Shown piece after piece: positions 56,174 through 64,000 of a DNA stretch of 64,000 nucleotides (position 1 is the first letter of the stretch; the number at the start of each line of letters is the position of its first letter). The stretch is from Thioalkalivibrio sp. ALJ21 (GTDB lineage Bacteria; Pseudomonadota; Gammaproteobacteria; Ectothiorhodospirales; Ectothiorhodospiraceae): assembly GCF_000378605.1 (NCBI RefSeq), contig NZ_KB905156.1:415209-479208 (forward strand), in the 5' to 3' direction. The notes below the pieces were generated by a model. The model saw only the letters and a program-made list of their open reading frames with translations, was not told where the DNA came from and did no database searches. The translations under genes and the position numbers were made by a program.

Positions 56174-57097
56174 TTACTGACCGCCACCCAGCGAGTGGAC
56201 GTACGCCGTCAGCATCTTGATTTCGTCGTCCGACAGGCGGTCGGCAAACGCCGGCATCTCGCGCTGGATACCATCGCGGACGAAGTTGGCCACCAGGCGC
56301 AGGCGCTCGGAGTCACTGTCCGCACCCTGCACGTCGATCAGACCCCAGATGTTGTTGGTCAGATTCGGCGCGCCCTGCGAGGCCAGGCCCTGGCCATCTT
56401 CGCCGTGGCACTGGAAGCAGCCGCCCTCCATGCCGGTGAAGATCCGTTCGCCGGCATCCGCCAGGTCGGAGTCAACATCGTAATCGTTCAGCGACAGGAC
56501 ATAGGCCGCCACTTCGTTCATCTGATCGCCGGTCAGCGTGTCGCGATAGCCCGGCATGTAGCCCAGACGACCTTCGCGGATGGTGTGCTCGATCTGCTCG
56601 ACCGTGCCGCCCCACTTCCAGTGGTCGTTACGCAGGTTCGGATACTGCCCGATCACACCCGCGCCGCCGACCTGGTGGCAGGCCGCGCACCAGGTCCCGA
56701 AGGAGCCCTGGGCGTAGGCGTTGACGAAGCTCATGGAGTCGGCGTCGGCCAGGATCGTCTCGTAGTCCTGGCTGGCGACCTGCTCCAGCATCTCGCGCTG
56801 GCGCACCGCGTACTCGCCGGTCTGCATGTCGCGGGCCAGCAGGGCACGGGTATTCCAGTGCGTGGTGCGCTCTTCGCCGTTCACCTCGTAGGTGATGGTG
56901 GCAAAGCCTTTGGTGAAGCTGTCGCCGATGGGCCAGGCCGGATAGATCAGCCAGTAGACCAGCGCAAACACGACCGTGGCGTAGAAGCCCCACAGCCACC
57001 AGCGCGGGAGCGGGTTGTTGTATTCCTGAAGGTCCCCGTCCCAGACGTGCCCGGTGGTCTCGACCTGGTTCTTATCGCGGTTGTCCTGTGTGCTCAT
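56174..57097 (-). CDS. ccoP: cbb3 oxidase dihaem cytochrome c subunit CcoP
   Basis: The protein has 307 residues. An N-terminal membrane helix (about 33-53) is followed by two class I cytochrome domains: CAACH at 137-141 and CFQCH at 227-231, with axial Met residues in YMPGYRD and EMPAFAD. TGHVWDGDLQEYNNPLPRWW is the typical CcoP opening. It passes electrons from soluble cytochrome c to CcoO and CcoN. The start overlaps ccoQ (ATGA). Confidence 0.97.
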   Translation of the reverse strand: MSTQDNRDKNQVETTGHVWDGDLQEYNNPLPRWWLWGFYATVVFALVYWLIYPAWPIGDSFTKGFATITYEVNGEERTTHWNTRALLARDMQTGEYAVRQREMLEQVASQDYETILADADSMSFVNAYAQGSFGTWCAACHQVGGAGVIGQYPNLRNDHWKWGGTVEQIEHTIREGRLGYMPGYRDTLTGDQMNEVAAYVLSLNDYDVDSDLADAGERIFTGMEGGCFQCHGEDGQGLASQGAPNLTNNIWGLIDVQGADSDSERLRLVANFVRDGIQREMPAFADRLSDDEIKMLTAYVHSLGGGQ

Positions 57098-57312
57098 TGC
57101 TTTTCGCTCTCGGTTTTGTCGCGCCGGGCCGTGGGCTCCAGGTGCGAATCATCTTCTTCCAGAGGAATGTAGCGATACGTCTCGAACTTCCTGGCCCGGC
57201 TCGGCTTGGCGAACAGGTAAATCACGATCCCGATGAACGTGCTCATGAACAGCACCAGCGCAAACATCTTGCTGTTGCCGAGATCCGTGATCCATTCCCA
57301 GGCTGCTGCCAT
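57094..57312 (-). CDS. ccoQ: cbb3 oxidase small subunit CcoQ
   Basis: The protein has 72 residues. One membrane helix (KMFALVLFMSTFIGIVIYLF) is followed by the family tail with YRYIPLEEDD. CcoQ stabilises the contact between CcoP and the core. The ATG at 57312 is preferred; a GGGAGA lies very close to it, so initiation may be weak, or the TTG three codons earlier may be used. It sits between ccoO and ccoP. Confidence 0.92.
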   Translation of the reverse strand: MAAAWEWITDLGNSKMFALVLFMSTFIGIVIYLFAKPSRARKFETYRYIPLEEDDSHLEPTARRDKTESEKQ

Positions 57313-57341
57313 TTCTCCCAACCTTGGCCGGGCCGAATTCC

Positions 57342-58076
57342 CTAACGGAACTCGGCGAAGTGGCCGTCGTCGTATTCGCTGAAGTCCACCATGGTGCCGA
57401 GCACCTGCAGGTAGGCCACCATGGCATCCATCTCGGAGATGAACGAGGAGTCGCCGTCAAAGTTCTCGGCCTGCGCCTGCTCGATCAGCATCTCTTCGGC
57501 GTTGTTGATGTCGAACATCCGGGCGTGTTGTTCGCCGAACTTCTCGACATTGGCCTCGTACTCTTCCTCGGTGATCGAGTACGGCACGCCGACTCGCTTC
57601 AGGGCACGCATACGCGCCGCGACATCGGAGTAGTCCAGCGGCGTGGTCGCCAGCCACGGATAACCGGGCATGATCGACTCGGGCACCAGCGACTGCGGGT
57701 CAATCAGATGCTGGACCTGCCATTCATTGGAGTACTTGCCACCAACGCGCGCCAGGTCAGGCCCGGTACGCTTGGAGCCCCACTGGAACGGATGGTCGTA
57801 CTTGGACTCCGCTGCCAGCGAGTAGTGGCCGTAACGCAGCATCTCGTCACGGAACGGGCGCACCATCTGCGAATGGCAGGTGTAGCAGCCCTCGCGGACA
57901 AAGATGTCCCGCCCGCGCTGCTCCAGCGGGGTGTACGGGCGCACGCCGTCTACTTCTTCGATCGTGTCGTCGATGTAGAACAGCGGGACGATCTCGACCA
58001 GGCCGCCCACACTGATCACCGCGAGCGTCAGGATGATCAGCAGGCCGGCATTGGTTTCAACGCTTTCGTGCTTCAT
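57342..58076 (-). CDS. ccoO: cbb3 oxidase monohaem cytochrome c subunit CcoO
   Basis: The protein has 244 residues. An N-terminal helix (about 11-31) anchors a cytochrome c domain with CYTCH (Cys64, Cys67, His68) in the classic setting [17 protein letters not shown]. The likely axial Met lies in SIMPGYPWL. It carries electrons to CcoN. The gene begins 18 bases after ccoN. Confidence 0.97.
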   Translation of the reverse strand: MKHESVETNAGLLIILTLAVISVGGLVEIVPLFYIDDTIEEVDGVRPYTPLEQRGRDIFVREGCYTCHSQMVRPFRDEMLRYGHYSLAAESKYDHPFQWGSKRTGPDLARVGGKYSNEWQVQHLIDPQSLVPESIMPGYPWLATTPLDYSDVAARMRALKRVGVPYSITEEEYEANVEKFGEQHARMFDINNAEEMLIEQAQAENFDGDSSFISEMDAMVAYLQVLGTMVDFSEYDDGHFAEFR

Positions 58077-58094
58077 GGATCTAGTCTCTCCCTA

Positions 58095-59582
58095 TCAGGC
58101 CGTGCGGGCTTCGGCCGCGCGGGCTTCTTCACGCTCGCGAGCTTCGGACTTGATGCCCATGCGGACGGTCATGGCAATGTTCCAGGCCATGATCAGCATG
58201 CCGGCGAGGAAGAACCCGCCACCAATGGCACGCACCACATACGGACGATGCAGGAACACCACCGATTCGGTGAAGGTGTAGGCAAGGTTCCCGTACTGGT
58301 CGAAGGCACGCAGCATCAGGCCCTGACCGATACCGGCCACCCACATCGCGGTGATGTACAGCACGATCCCGATGGTCGCCAGGAAGAAGTGCACGTACAC
58401 AAGCTTGAGGCTGTACAGGTTGACGCCCCACAGACGCGGGATCAGGTGGTACAGCGAACCGAAGGTGATCATCGCCACCCAGCCCAGCGCACCGGAGTGC
58501 ACGTGGCCGACGGTCCAGTCAGTGTAGTGCGACAGCGCGTTCACGCTCTTCAGCGACATCATCGGACCTTCGAAGGTCGACATGCCGTAGAACGACAGCG
58601 CGGTGATCAGGAACAGCATGATCGGGTCGGTGCGCAGCTTATCCCAGGCCCCCGACAGGGTCATGATGCCGTTGATCATGCCGCCCCAGGAGGGCAGCAG
58701 CAGCAGGATGGAGAAGGTCGCCGCCAGGGTGGAGACCCAGTCCGGCAGGGCGGTCCAGTGCAGGTGGTGCGCGCCCACCCACATGTACAGGAACACCAGC
58801 GCCCAGAAGTGGATGATCGACAGCTTGTACGAGTAGATCGGTCGACCGGCCTGCTTGGGCACGAAGTAGTACATCATCCCGAGGAAGGCCGCGGTCAGGA
58901 AGAAGCCGACCGCGTTATGGCCGTACCACCACTGACGCATCGCATCCTGCACGCCGGAGAACAGCGGGTAGGAGTGCGAGTGGAAGATGCCGACCGGCAC
59001 TTCCAGGTTGTTGAAGATGTGCAGCAGCGCGGTCGCCAGGATGAACGACATGAAGAACCAGTTCGCCACGTAGATGTGCGGCTGGGTCCGGCGCAGCAGG
59101 GTCTGCAGGTAGATCCAGAAGTAGACCACCCACACGACCAGGATGATCAGGTCGATCTGCCAGTTGAACTCGGCGTATTCGCGACCCTGCGTAATCCCCA
59201 TGGTGTAGGTGATCACGCCGAGGATCAGCGCCAGGTTCCACCCGTAGAAGGTGAAGCTCGCCAGCGAATCACCATACAGCCGTGTCTGACAGGTGCGCTG
59301 GACGACATAGTACGACGTCGCAAACAGGGCGTTACCACCGAAACCAAAGATGACCGCCGTGGTATGCACCGGACGGAATCGGCCAAAGGTGATCTGGGCG
59401 ATATCGAAGTTCAGGAACGGGAATGCGAGCTGCGAGGCAATCCAGACCCCGGCCGCCATGCCAAACACGCCCCAGAGGACGGCGGCAATCGCGAAACGCT
59501 TGACGATCGCGTAGTTGTACTGCTCGGTTGAAGCGACTGACGTTGCGGGTACGGAACCCGCCGTAGTGGCTGCTTGCGACAT
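58095..59582 (-). CDS. ccoN: cbb3 oxidase catalytic subunit CcoN
   Basis: The protein has 495 residues and twelve membrane helices. Haem and copper ligands lie in [15 protein letters not shown], in [14 protein letters not shown] and in [36 protein letters not shown] is a CcoN hallmark. It is the oxygen-reducing core of the high-affinity C-family oxidase. The start MSQAATT at 59582 has GGTGG upstream. An FNR/ANR box lies about 200 bases upstream, and the ccoNOQP order is standard. Confidence 0.97.
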   Translation of the reverse strand: MSQAATTAGSVPATSVASTEQYNYAIVKRFAIAAVLWGVFGMAAGVWIASQLAFPFLNFDIAQITFGRFRPVHTTAVIFGFGGNALFATSYYVVQRTCQTRLYGDSLASFTFYGWNLALILGVITYTMGITQGREYAEFNWQIDLIILVVWVVYFWIYLQTLLRRTQPHIYVANWFFMSFILATALLHIFNNLEVPVGIFHSHSYPLFSGVQDAMRQWWYGHNAVGFFLTAAFLGMMYYFVPKQAGRPIYSYKLSIIHFWALVFLYMWVGAHHLHWTALPDWVSTLAATFSILLLLPSWGGMINGIMTLSGAWDKLRTDPIMLFLITALSFYGMSTFEGPMMSLKSVNALSHYTDWTVGHVHSGALGWVAMITFGSLYHLIPRLWGVNLYSLKLVYVHFFLATIGIVLYITAMWVAGIGQGLMLRAFDQYGNLAYTFTESVVFLHRPYVVRAIGGGFFLAGMLIMAWNIAMTVRMGIKSEAREREEARAAEARTA

Positions 59583-59778
59583 GACTTTTTCCACCTTGCT
59601 GCGGGGAACACGGATGTCCCGATGGTTTCGGGGGGCGTGAACTTTACCCCATTCCAGACGCACAAAAAACCAAGACCGCCTGTAACACTCGGAAATAGCC
59701 CCAAGTCAGGCGGAACTTTCAGCGCCAGAGAGAATACATCTTTATGGTCTTGCTCTGCGAGGGGCCAATCGCCCCGGA

Positions 59779-59792
59779 TTGATCTGGATCAA
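59779..59792 (-). promoter_or_regulatory. FNR/ANR box upstream of ccoN
   Basis: TTGAT-CTGG-ATCAA is a perfect match to the FNR/ANR site. It overlaps the last codons of bioC and lies about 200 bases before ccoN. It should activate the cbb3 operon at low oxygen. Confidence 0.75.
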
Positions 59793-60661
59793 GAGACCGG
59801 CCGAACGGGAATCACCCGGCCTTGCGGTTTCGAGGGCGGCGGGGCCTCCGGCACCCAGGCGTGACCGTACACAAGCTCCCAGGTCGCCGGCAGGCGATCC
59901 TCGACTGCGAACGCCCGCGCATAGGCTTCCGCCACAGCCTGCAGCCGACGCGGGCCCAGCAGTCCGCGCGCACGCCCGGCCAGCGCATTGCGCACCCCCA
60001 CCCCGCGCAGATCCCGCAGCAGGGTCTGGAAATCGCCGTAGGTGAGCGTCAGGGTCTCCTGATCCATCACCGGATCGGCGAACCCCGCGCGCACCAGGGC
60101 ATCACCGATGTCATGCATATCGACAAAGGCATTCACGTGTTGCGCACCCCCGCCATCGACCTCGGCAAAGGCCGCGCGCAACTCGCTCAGGGTATCCGGG
60201 CCGAAGGTGGAGAAGGTCCACAGCGCCCCCGGCGCCAGCACACGCCGCACCTCCGTGAAGGCCTGATCGAGGCTGGAACACCACTGCAGCGCCGCACTGG
60301 AGACCGCCAGATCGTAGTGCGCCTCCGGCAGGGGCAGTGCCTCGATGTCCGCACATACGGCCAGCGGCCGGCGCCACCAGCGGCCGCGGCGCTGCGCCGC
60401 CGCGACCATACCCGGGGCAAAGTCGACACCGGTCAGTTCGGCCTTGCGGTAGCGCCGCGCCAGGAGATCCAGCGCCTCCCCGGTCCCGCAGCCCAGATCC
60501 AGCACGCGGGCGGGCTGCAGCTTGACCAGATCAAGTCGCTCGAGCAGCCGTCCCTGGACCTCGCGTTGCAGCACCGCATGGGCCTCGTAGCCCGCGGCCG
60601 CCCGCCCGAAGGCGTCGCGTACGCGCGCCTTGTCCAGTGCGTATTCATCCGCCCCCGTCAT
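59789..60661 (-). CDS. bioC: Malonyl-ACP O-methyltransferase BioC
   Basis: The protein has 290 residues. It opens with VRDAFGRAAAGYEAHAVLQREVQGRLLERL, has the SAM loop VLDLGCGTGEALDLLARRY and closes with the BioC-type LLRDLRGVGVRNAL block. It methylates malonyl-ACP so that the fatty acid system can build pimelate for biotin. It follows bioH by 10 bases. The other bio genes are not in the window. Confidence 0.93.
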   Translation of the reverse strand: MTGADEYALDKARVRDAFGRAAAGYEAHAVLQREVQGRLLERLDLVKLQPARVLDLGCGTGEALDLLARRYRKAELTGVDFAPGMVAAAQRRGRWWRRPLAVCADIEALPLPEAHYDLAVSSAALQWCSSLDQAFTEVRRVLAPGALWTFSTFGPDTLSELRAAFAEVDGGGAQHVNAFVDMHDIGDALVRAGFADPVMDQETLTLTYGDFQTLLRDLRGVGVRNALAGRARGLLGPRRLQAVAEAYARAFAVEDRLPATWELVYGHAWVPEAPPPSKPQGRVIPVRPVS

Positions 60662-60671
60662 GGATCGACGA

Positions 60672-61418
60672 TCACTCCAGTGCCGCTACAAACTCGTTTA
60701 TAAAGGCCGCCACGGGCGCCGGGTCCCGCCACCACTGCGCATGCCCCCCAGGCCGCACGGCCAGCCGGGCGTCCGGACGCAGGCCGCGCAGGTCGTCCGC
60801 CACAGTGGCCGGGACCAGCGCGTCCCCCTCGGCGAGACAGGCCGCGACCGGCACCGGACTGGATTGCCAGCAGGCGCGCTGGTCACACTCCATCAGGCAG
60901 GCCAGCCCGGCCGCGAGGCCCGAATCGGTCGCCGGGGCGCCCTCCAGCTCACCGACCAGATCGGCGGCCAGCGAGGCCGCTTCCGGCGAGCCCCTGGCAC
61001 AGAGCATGGCGAGGCGCCGGTGCAACCGCCGTCGGGGGCCCTCGAGGGCCAATTGAAAGTCCGCAAGCTCCGCGACCGGCAGCGCACGGGCCCAGTCCGG
61101 GGCCGCCGCAAAACGCGGCGTGGCATTAAGCAGCATGAGCCCGCGGGTATCCAGCATCGTTCGCGCCAGCTCCAGTGCAACCAGCCCGCCGAGCGACCAG
61201 CCCACCCAGACGGGATGCGACAGTGTGCGCGGCAGTTGGGCCCGGATGGCCTCGCAGGTGGCTACAGGATCGCCCAGGGCCTCGCCGCCAGCGAGTTCCC
61301 CGTGCCCGGGCAGGGCCGGCGCGTGGATCTCGAACCCGGGCAGCGCGGCACGCAACGGCGCCCAGACGGCCGGGGAGAACCCCCAGCCATGCAGCAGCAC
61401 CAGGGTCGGGCGCGTCAT
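60672..61418 (-). CDS. bioH: Pimeloyl-ACP methyl ester esterase BioH
   Basis: The protein has 248 residues from MTRPTLVLLHGWGFSPAVWAPL. The alpha/beta-hydrolase nucleophile Ser is in WVGWSLGGLVALELA, an acid lies in CLAEGDALVP, and the His is in RPGGHAQWW. It frees pimeloyl-ACP from its methyl ester in biotin synthesis. The pairing with bioC just downstream supports BioH over other esterases. It diverges from plsY. Confidence 0.92.
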   Translation of the reverse strand: MTRPTLVLLHGWGFSPAVWAPLRAALPGFEIHAPALPGHGELAGGEALGDPVATCEAIRAQLPRTLSHPVWVGWSLGGLVALELARTMLDTRGLMLLNATPRFAAAPDWARALPVAELADFQLALEGPRRRLHRRLAMLCARGSPEAASLAADLVGELEGAPATDSGLAAGLACLMECDQRACWQSSPVPVAACLAEGDALVPATVADDLRGLRPDARLAVRPGGHAQWWRDPAPVAAFINEFVAALE

Positions 61419-61523
61419 CGCGGGCCAACCCGCCGCCACCCTGAACTCAGCGCCCCGGCTTGCGTATCATGGGCGCCGGTTCGCGCCGAACCCCACCCAA
61501 CCGAATCTTCAGGTCGAGTTTGC

Positions 61524-62150
61524 ATGGACATCGTACTGGGCATTGTCATCGCGTATCTGCTGGGATCGCTTTCCACGGCCATCGTCGTGAGCAAATTGCT
61601 GCGGCTACCGGACCCGCGTCACACGGGCTCGGGCAACCCCGGTGCGACCAACGTACTGCGCTACGGCGGCAAGAAGGCGGCCATCATCACGTTGATCGGG
61701 GATGTCGGCAAGGGCTGGCTGCCGGTGTTCGTCGCCGCCCAGCTCGGCATCTTCCCGACCTGGGCGCTTGGCCTGATCGGCCTGGCCGCCTTCCTCGGAC
61801 ACGTGTTTCCCGTGTACTACCGCTTTGGTGGGGGCAAGGGCGTGGCCACGGCCCTGGGCGTGCTACTGGCGCTCAACCCGCTGGTCGGCGGGCTCACGCT
61901 GCTGACCTGGCTCGTGGTCGCCGCGATCTGGCGCTACTCCTCCCTGTCGGCCCTGGTCGCGGCGACCCTGGCACCCGTCTATTTCGTGTTCCTGGAGCCG
62001 GACTTCTGGGTCGCGCTGATCGTGGCGGGCATGGCCGTGGTGCTGTTCATCCGCCACGACACCAACATCCGCCGCCTGATGCGCGGCGAGGAAGGCAAGA
62101 TCGGCTACAAGAAGGACGAAGCCGAAGCGGAAGAGCCGCCCCGAGACTAG
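61524..62150 (+). CDS. plsY: Glycerol-3-phosphate acyltransferase PlsY
   Basis: The protein has 208 residues and five membrane helices. The three PlsY motifs are TGSGNPGATNVLR, FGGGKGVATALGVLL and the late IRHDTNIRRLMRGEE. It moves an acyl chain from acyl phosphate to glycerol-3-phosphate to start phospholipid synthesis. The gene converges with tsaD, with 9 bases between the stops. plsY next to tsaD is a very common arrangement in Gammaproteobacteria. Confidence 0.96.
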   Translation: MDIVLGIVIAYLLGSLSTAIVVSKLLRLPDPRHTGSGNPGATNVLRYGGKKAAIITLIGDVGKGWLPVFVAAQLGIFPTWALGLIGLAAFLGHVFPVYYRFGGGKGVATALGVLLALNPLVGGLTLLTWLVVAAIWRYSSLSALVAATLAPVYFVFLEPDFWVALIVAGMAVVLFIRHDTNIRRLMRGEEGKIGYKKDEAEAEEPPRD

Positions 62151-62159
62151 CGGTCTGCC

Positions 62160-63170
62160 TCAGGCGGAGAGCTCCGCCAACGGCCAGCGGGCACGCGCCG
62201 TGATCGCCGGGGCCTGGTCGTCGGGGGTCCAGCCCGCCTGCAGGCGGCGCAGCCCGGCGAGCGCGATCATCGCCCCGTTGTCCGTACAGAACTCGATCCG
62301 CGGAAAATACACCGGCACCCCCTGCTGCGCGGCCATCGCCTGCAGTCCCGCGCGCAGCCGGGTATTCGCGGCCACCCCACCGGCGACCACCAGCGCCGGG
62401 GCCTGACTCTGCTCCAGCGCCCTCCGGGTCTTCTCCACCAGGGTCTCGCTGACCGCCTCCTCGAACGCGCGCGCGACATCCTGCGGGCGGTATTCCTGCT
62501 TGTTCAGGGCAGTCAGCACGGCCGTCTTCAGGCCGGAAAAGCTCATGTCCAGCCCCGGCCGGTCGAGCATCGGGCGCGGCAGGCGCAGGGCATCGCTCGC
62601 CCCCTGCTCGGCCAGGCGCGACAGGGCGGGACCTCCGGGATAGCCCAGCCCCAGCAGCTTGGCGGTCTTGTCGAAGGCCTCGCCAGCGGCGTCGTCGATG
62701 CTCTCGCCCAGCAGTTCGTAGTCGCCCAGAGATCGGGCGTGGATCAGCTGCGTGTGCCCGCCCGAGACCAGCAGCACCAGGAACGGGAAATCGAGCCCGG
62801 CGTCTTCCAGGAACGGGGCCAGCAGATGGCCTTCGAGGTGATGTACCGGCATCGCCGGCACGCCCCAGCCCCAGGCGAGCGAACGCGCGACCGAGGCCCC
62901 CGTCAGTAGGGCCCCAAGCAGGCCCGGCCCGCCGGTATAGGCGATCGCATCCAGCTCGGGGCCCTTCACGCCCGCCTCGTCCAGCACCGCCCGCAGCAGC
63001 GGCAGCAGGCGCCGGATGTGATCGCGCGAAGCGAGCTCCGGTACCACGCCGCCGTAGACCGCGTGCAGGTCAGTCTGGCTGTACAGCCGGTGCGCGAGCA
63101 GGCCGCGCTGATCATCGATCAGCGCCACGCCCGTCTCGTCGCAGGAGGTCTCGATACCCAGGACTTTCAT
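62160..63170 (-). CDS. tsaD: tRNA N6-adenosine threonylcarbamoyltransferase TsaD
   Basis: The protein has 336 residues. [17 protein letters not shown] is the family start, and the metal-binding histidines are in [36 protein letters not shown] and [14 protein letters not shown] are further TsaD blocks. It transfers the threonylcarbamoyl group to A37 of ANN-reading tRNAs and is essential in most bacteria. The start is 70 bases after the stop of the MidA-like gene. Confidence 0.97.
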   Translation of the reverse strand: MKVLGIETSCDETGVALIDDQRGLLAHRLYSQTDLHAVYGGVVPELASRDHIRRLLPLLRAVLDEAGVKGPELDAIAYTGGPGLLGALLTGASVARSLAWGWGVPAMPVHHLEGHLLAPFLEDAGLDFPFLVLLVSGGHTQLIHARSLGDYELLGESIDDAAGEAFDKTAKLLGLGYPGGPALSRLAEQGASDALRLPRPMLDRPGLDMSFSGLKTAVLTALNKQEYRPQDVARAFEEAVSETLVEKTRRALEQSQAPALVVAGGVAANTRLRAGLQAMAAQQGVPVYFPRIEFCTDNGAMIALAGLRRLQAGWTPDDQAPAITARARWPLAELSA

Positions 63171-63240
63171 AAGAGCAGCATGCCTCGGGGCACGGGTGCG
63201 GGGAAGGATTCCGGGCGAACCGGACGGGATTGCGAGTCCC

Positions 63241-64000
63241 TCACAGGCGGCCGCGCCGATCGGGGATCGCGGTGAAATCGAGCGCGGTACAGGCGCGACC
63301 CAGGGTCATCACCTGAAAACGCTCGCCCATCTCTCCGGGCAGGGTCAGCATGCGCACGGCCTGCGCGGCCTGCATGGTCTTGCGGGCATCCTCGCCACTG
63401 CCGACGCGCGCCTCGAAGCGCTGCGCCAGACCCGCACCCAGCAGGAACTCGCCCTGCGCGGCATAACCGAGCACATCGAGCCCCGCCGCATCCGCGGCCT
63501 CGGCCACCGCAGTGAAATCGACGCTGGCCGTCAGGTCCATCAGCCCGGGCTGCGCCAGGGGGTCCAGCATCATCTGCTGACGGTAATAGCCAACCAGCGT
63601 GCCCTGGTGGCGCTCCGCGGCGTAATACGCGGCCCGCGGAAACCCGTAGTCGACCAGCAACGCTACACCCTGCTCCAGACAAGCGGCCACGCTCGCAACC
63701 CAGGCCGCCTGAGCCGGACGCCACTCGGAGGTGTATCCGTCGGACCAGGGGCCATGCACCGCCTGCAGCTCGCGCACGACGTCCGCCAGTGGCTCGGGGG
63801 CCGACTGCTCCGCCAGCACCAGCCTGCCGTCGCCATCCACTGTGACACCCATCTGCCAGGGCTGGCCCTCGCGCCAGCGAAAGAGCTCCACCGGCAGTGC
63901 GTCGAGCACCTCGTTCGCCAGTACCACACCCCGGATCGGCTCCTCGGGCAGGGCATCGAGCCATTCCACCCGGGCGTACTCCTCCGGCTCCAGGCGTTCC
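63241..64000 (-). CDS. SAM-dependent methyltransferase, COG1565/MidA-like, 5' end outside the window
   Basis: About 253 residues are visible, ending in a TGA-type stop at 63241; the frame stays open to the window edge, so the N-terminus is missing. [19 protein letters not shown], then [13 protein letters not shown] and [33 protein letters not shown], are hallmarks of the NDUFAF7/MidA family of arginine methyltransferases. In mitochondria this family modifies a complex I subunit; the bacterial substrate is not settled. It is often found near folate and tsaD/plsY genes. Confidence 0.88.
   Translation of the reverse strand, partial: ERLEPEEYARVEWLDALPEEPIRGVVLANEVLDALPVELFRWREGQPWQMGVTVDGDGRLVLAEQSAPEPLADVVRELQAVHGPWSDGYTSEWRPAQAAWVASVAACLEQGVALLVDYGFPRAAYYAAERHQGTLVGYYRQQMMLDPLAQPGLMDLTASVDFTAVAEAADAAGLDVLGYAAQGEFLLGAGLAQRFEARVGSGEDARKTMQAAQAVRMLTLPGEMGERFQVMTLGRACTALDFTAIPDRRGRL

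Overview
The window reads as chromosomal DNA of a GC-rich, salt- and alkali-adapted gammaproteobacterium, most likely an Ectothiorhodospiraceae member of the Thioalkalivibrio type. The pointers are a two-gene pathway making glycine betaine from glycine (GSMT and SDMT), a BCCT osmolyte carrier, acidic proteins, a complete cbb3 oxidase locus, a TSUP-type anion exporter and gammaproteobacterial housekeeping operons (ftsYEX-rpoH, bioHC, plsY/tsaD, purHD). The genus is inferred from gene content; no rRNA is present to prove it.

Layout. 1-1.8 kb: end of a repeat protein, a membrane-anchored thioredoxin-like protein and a SUMF1-family protein. 1.9-7.4 kb: type IV minor pilin locus (two FimT/GspH proteins, a reversed pilE, then pilW-pilX-pilV with a very large PilV). 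7.5-14.4 kb: typA, a PIN-type toxin-antitoxin pair, ycgL-speA and speE (polyamines), and a ParD/RelE-type pair framed by copies of a dispersed palindromic repeat. 14.4-18.7 kb: fetAB-like iron exporter and a porin-glnK-amtB nitrogen operon with a sigma54 promoter and NtrC-like enhancer sites. 18.7-21 kb: folB and a divergent amidoligase plus class-I glutaminase-like pair. 21-25.7 kb: flavohaemoprotein hmp and a four-gene haem-copper operon that looks like an sNOR nitric oxide reductase; both units share almost the same promoter. 25.7-32.8 kb: argB, a DUF4124 protein, a TSUP exporter, metH and bpt. 32.8-34.5 kb: betaine synthesis. 35-40.7 kb: purH-purD, a 285-bp MITE-like element with 31-bp terminal inverted repeats, and glgP. 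40.7-43.2 kb: a beta-hydroxyacid dehydrogenase and the BCCT carrier. 43.4-50.4 kb: rsmD, a paired active/inactive M16 protease, ftsY-ftsE-ftsX and rpoH with a perfect CIRCE operator. 50.5-59.8 kb: cbb3 oxidase structural genes ccoNOQP and assembly genes ccoGHIS, ending in an unlisted 34-codon membrane microprotein. 59.8-64 kb: bioC-bioH, plsY, tsaD and a truncated MidA-like methyltransferase.

How the genes work together. Several groups form physiological units: nitric oxide defence (hmp plus putative sNOR under one promoter type), microaerobic respiration (cco locus with an FNR/ANR box), nitrogen scavenging (porin, PII and Amt), and osmoadaptation (GSMT and SDMT use three S-adenosylmethionine per betaine, metH next door re-makes methionine, and a BCCT carrier lies 7 kb away). 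The strongest leads for new biology are the shared hmp/sNOR control region, the cco-linked microprotein, the MITE abutting glgP, the CIRCE control of rpoH, and the amidoligase/glutaminase pair. No tRNA, rRNA, CRISPR array, transposase or prophage gene was recognised.
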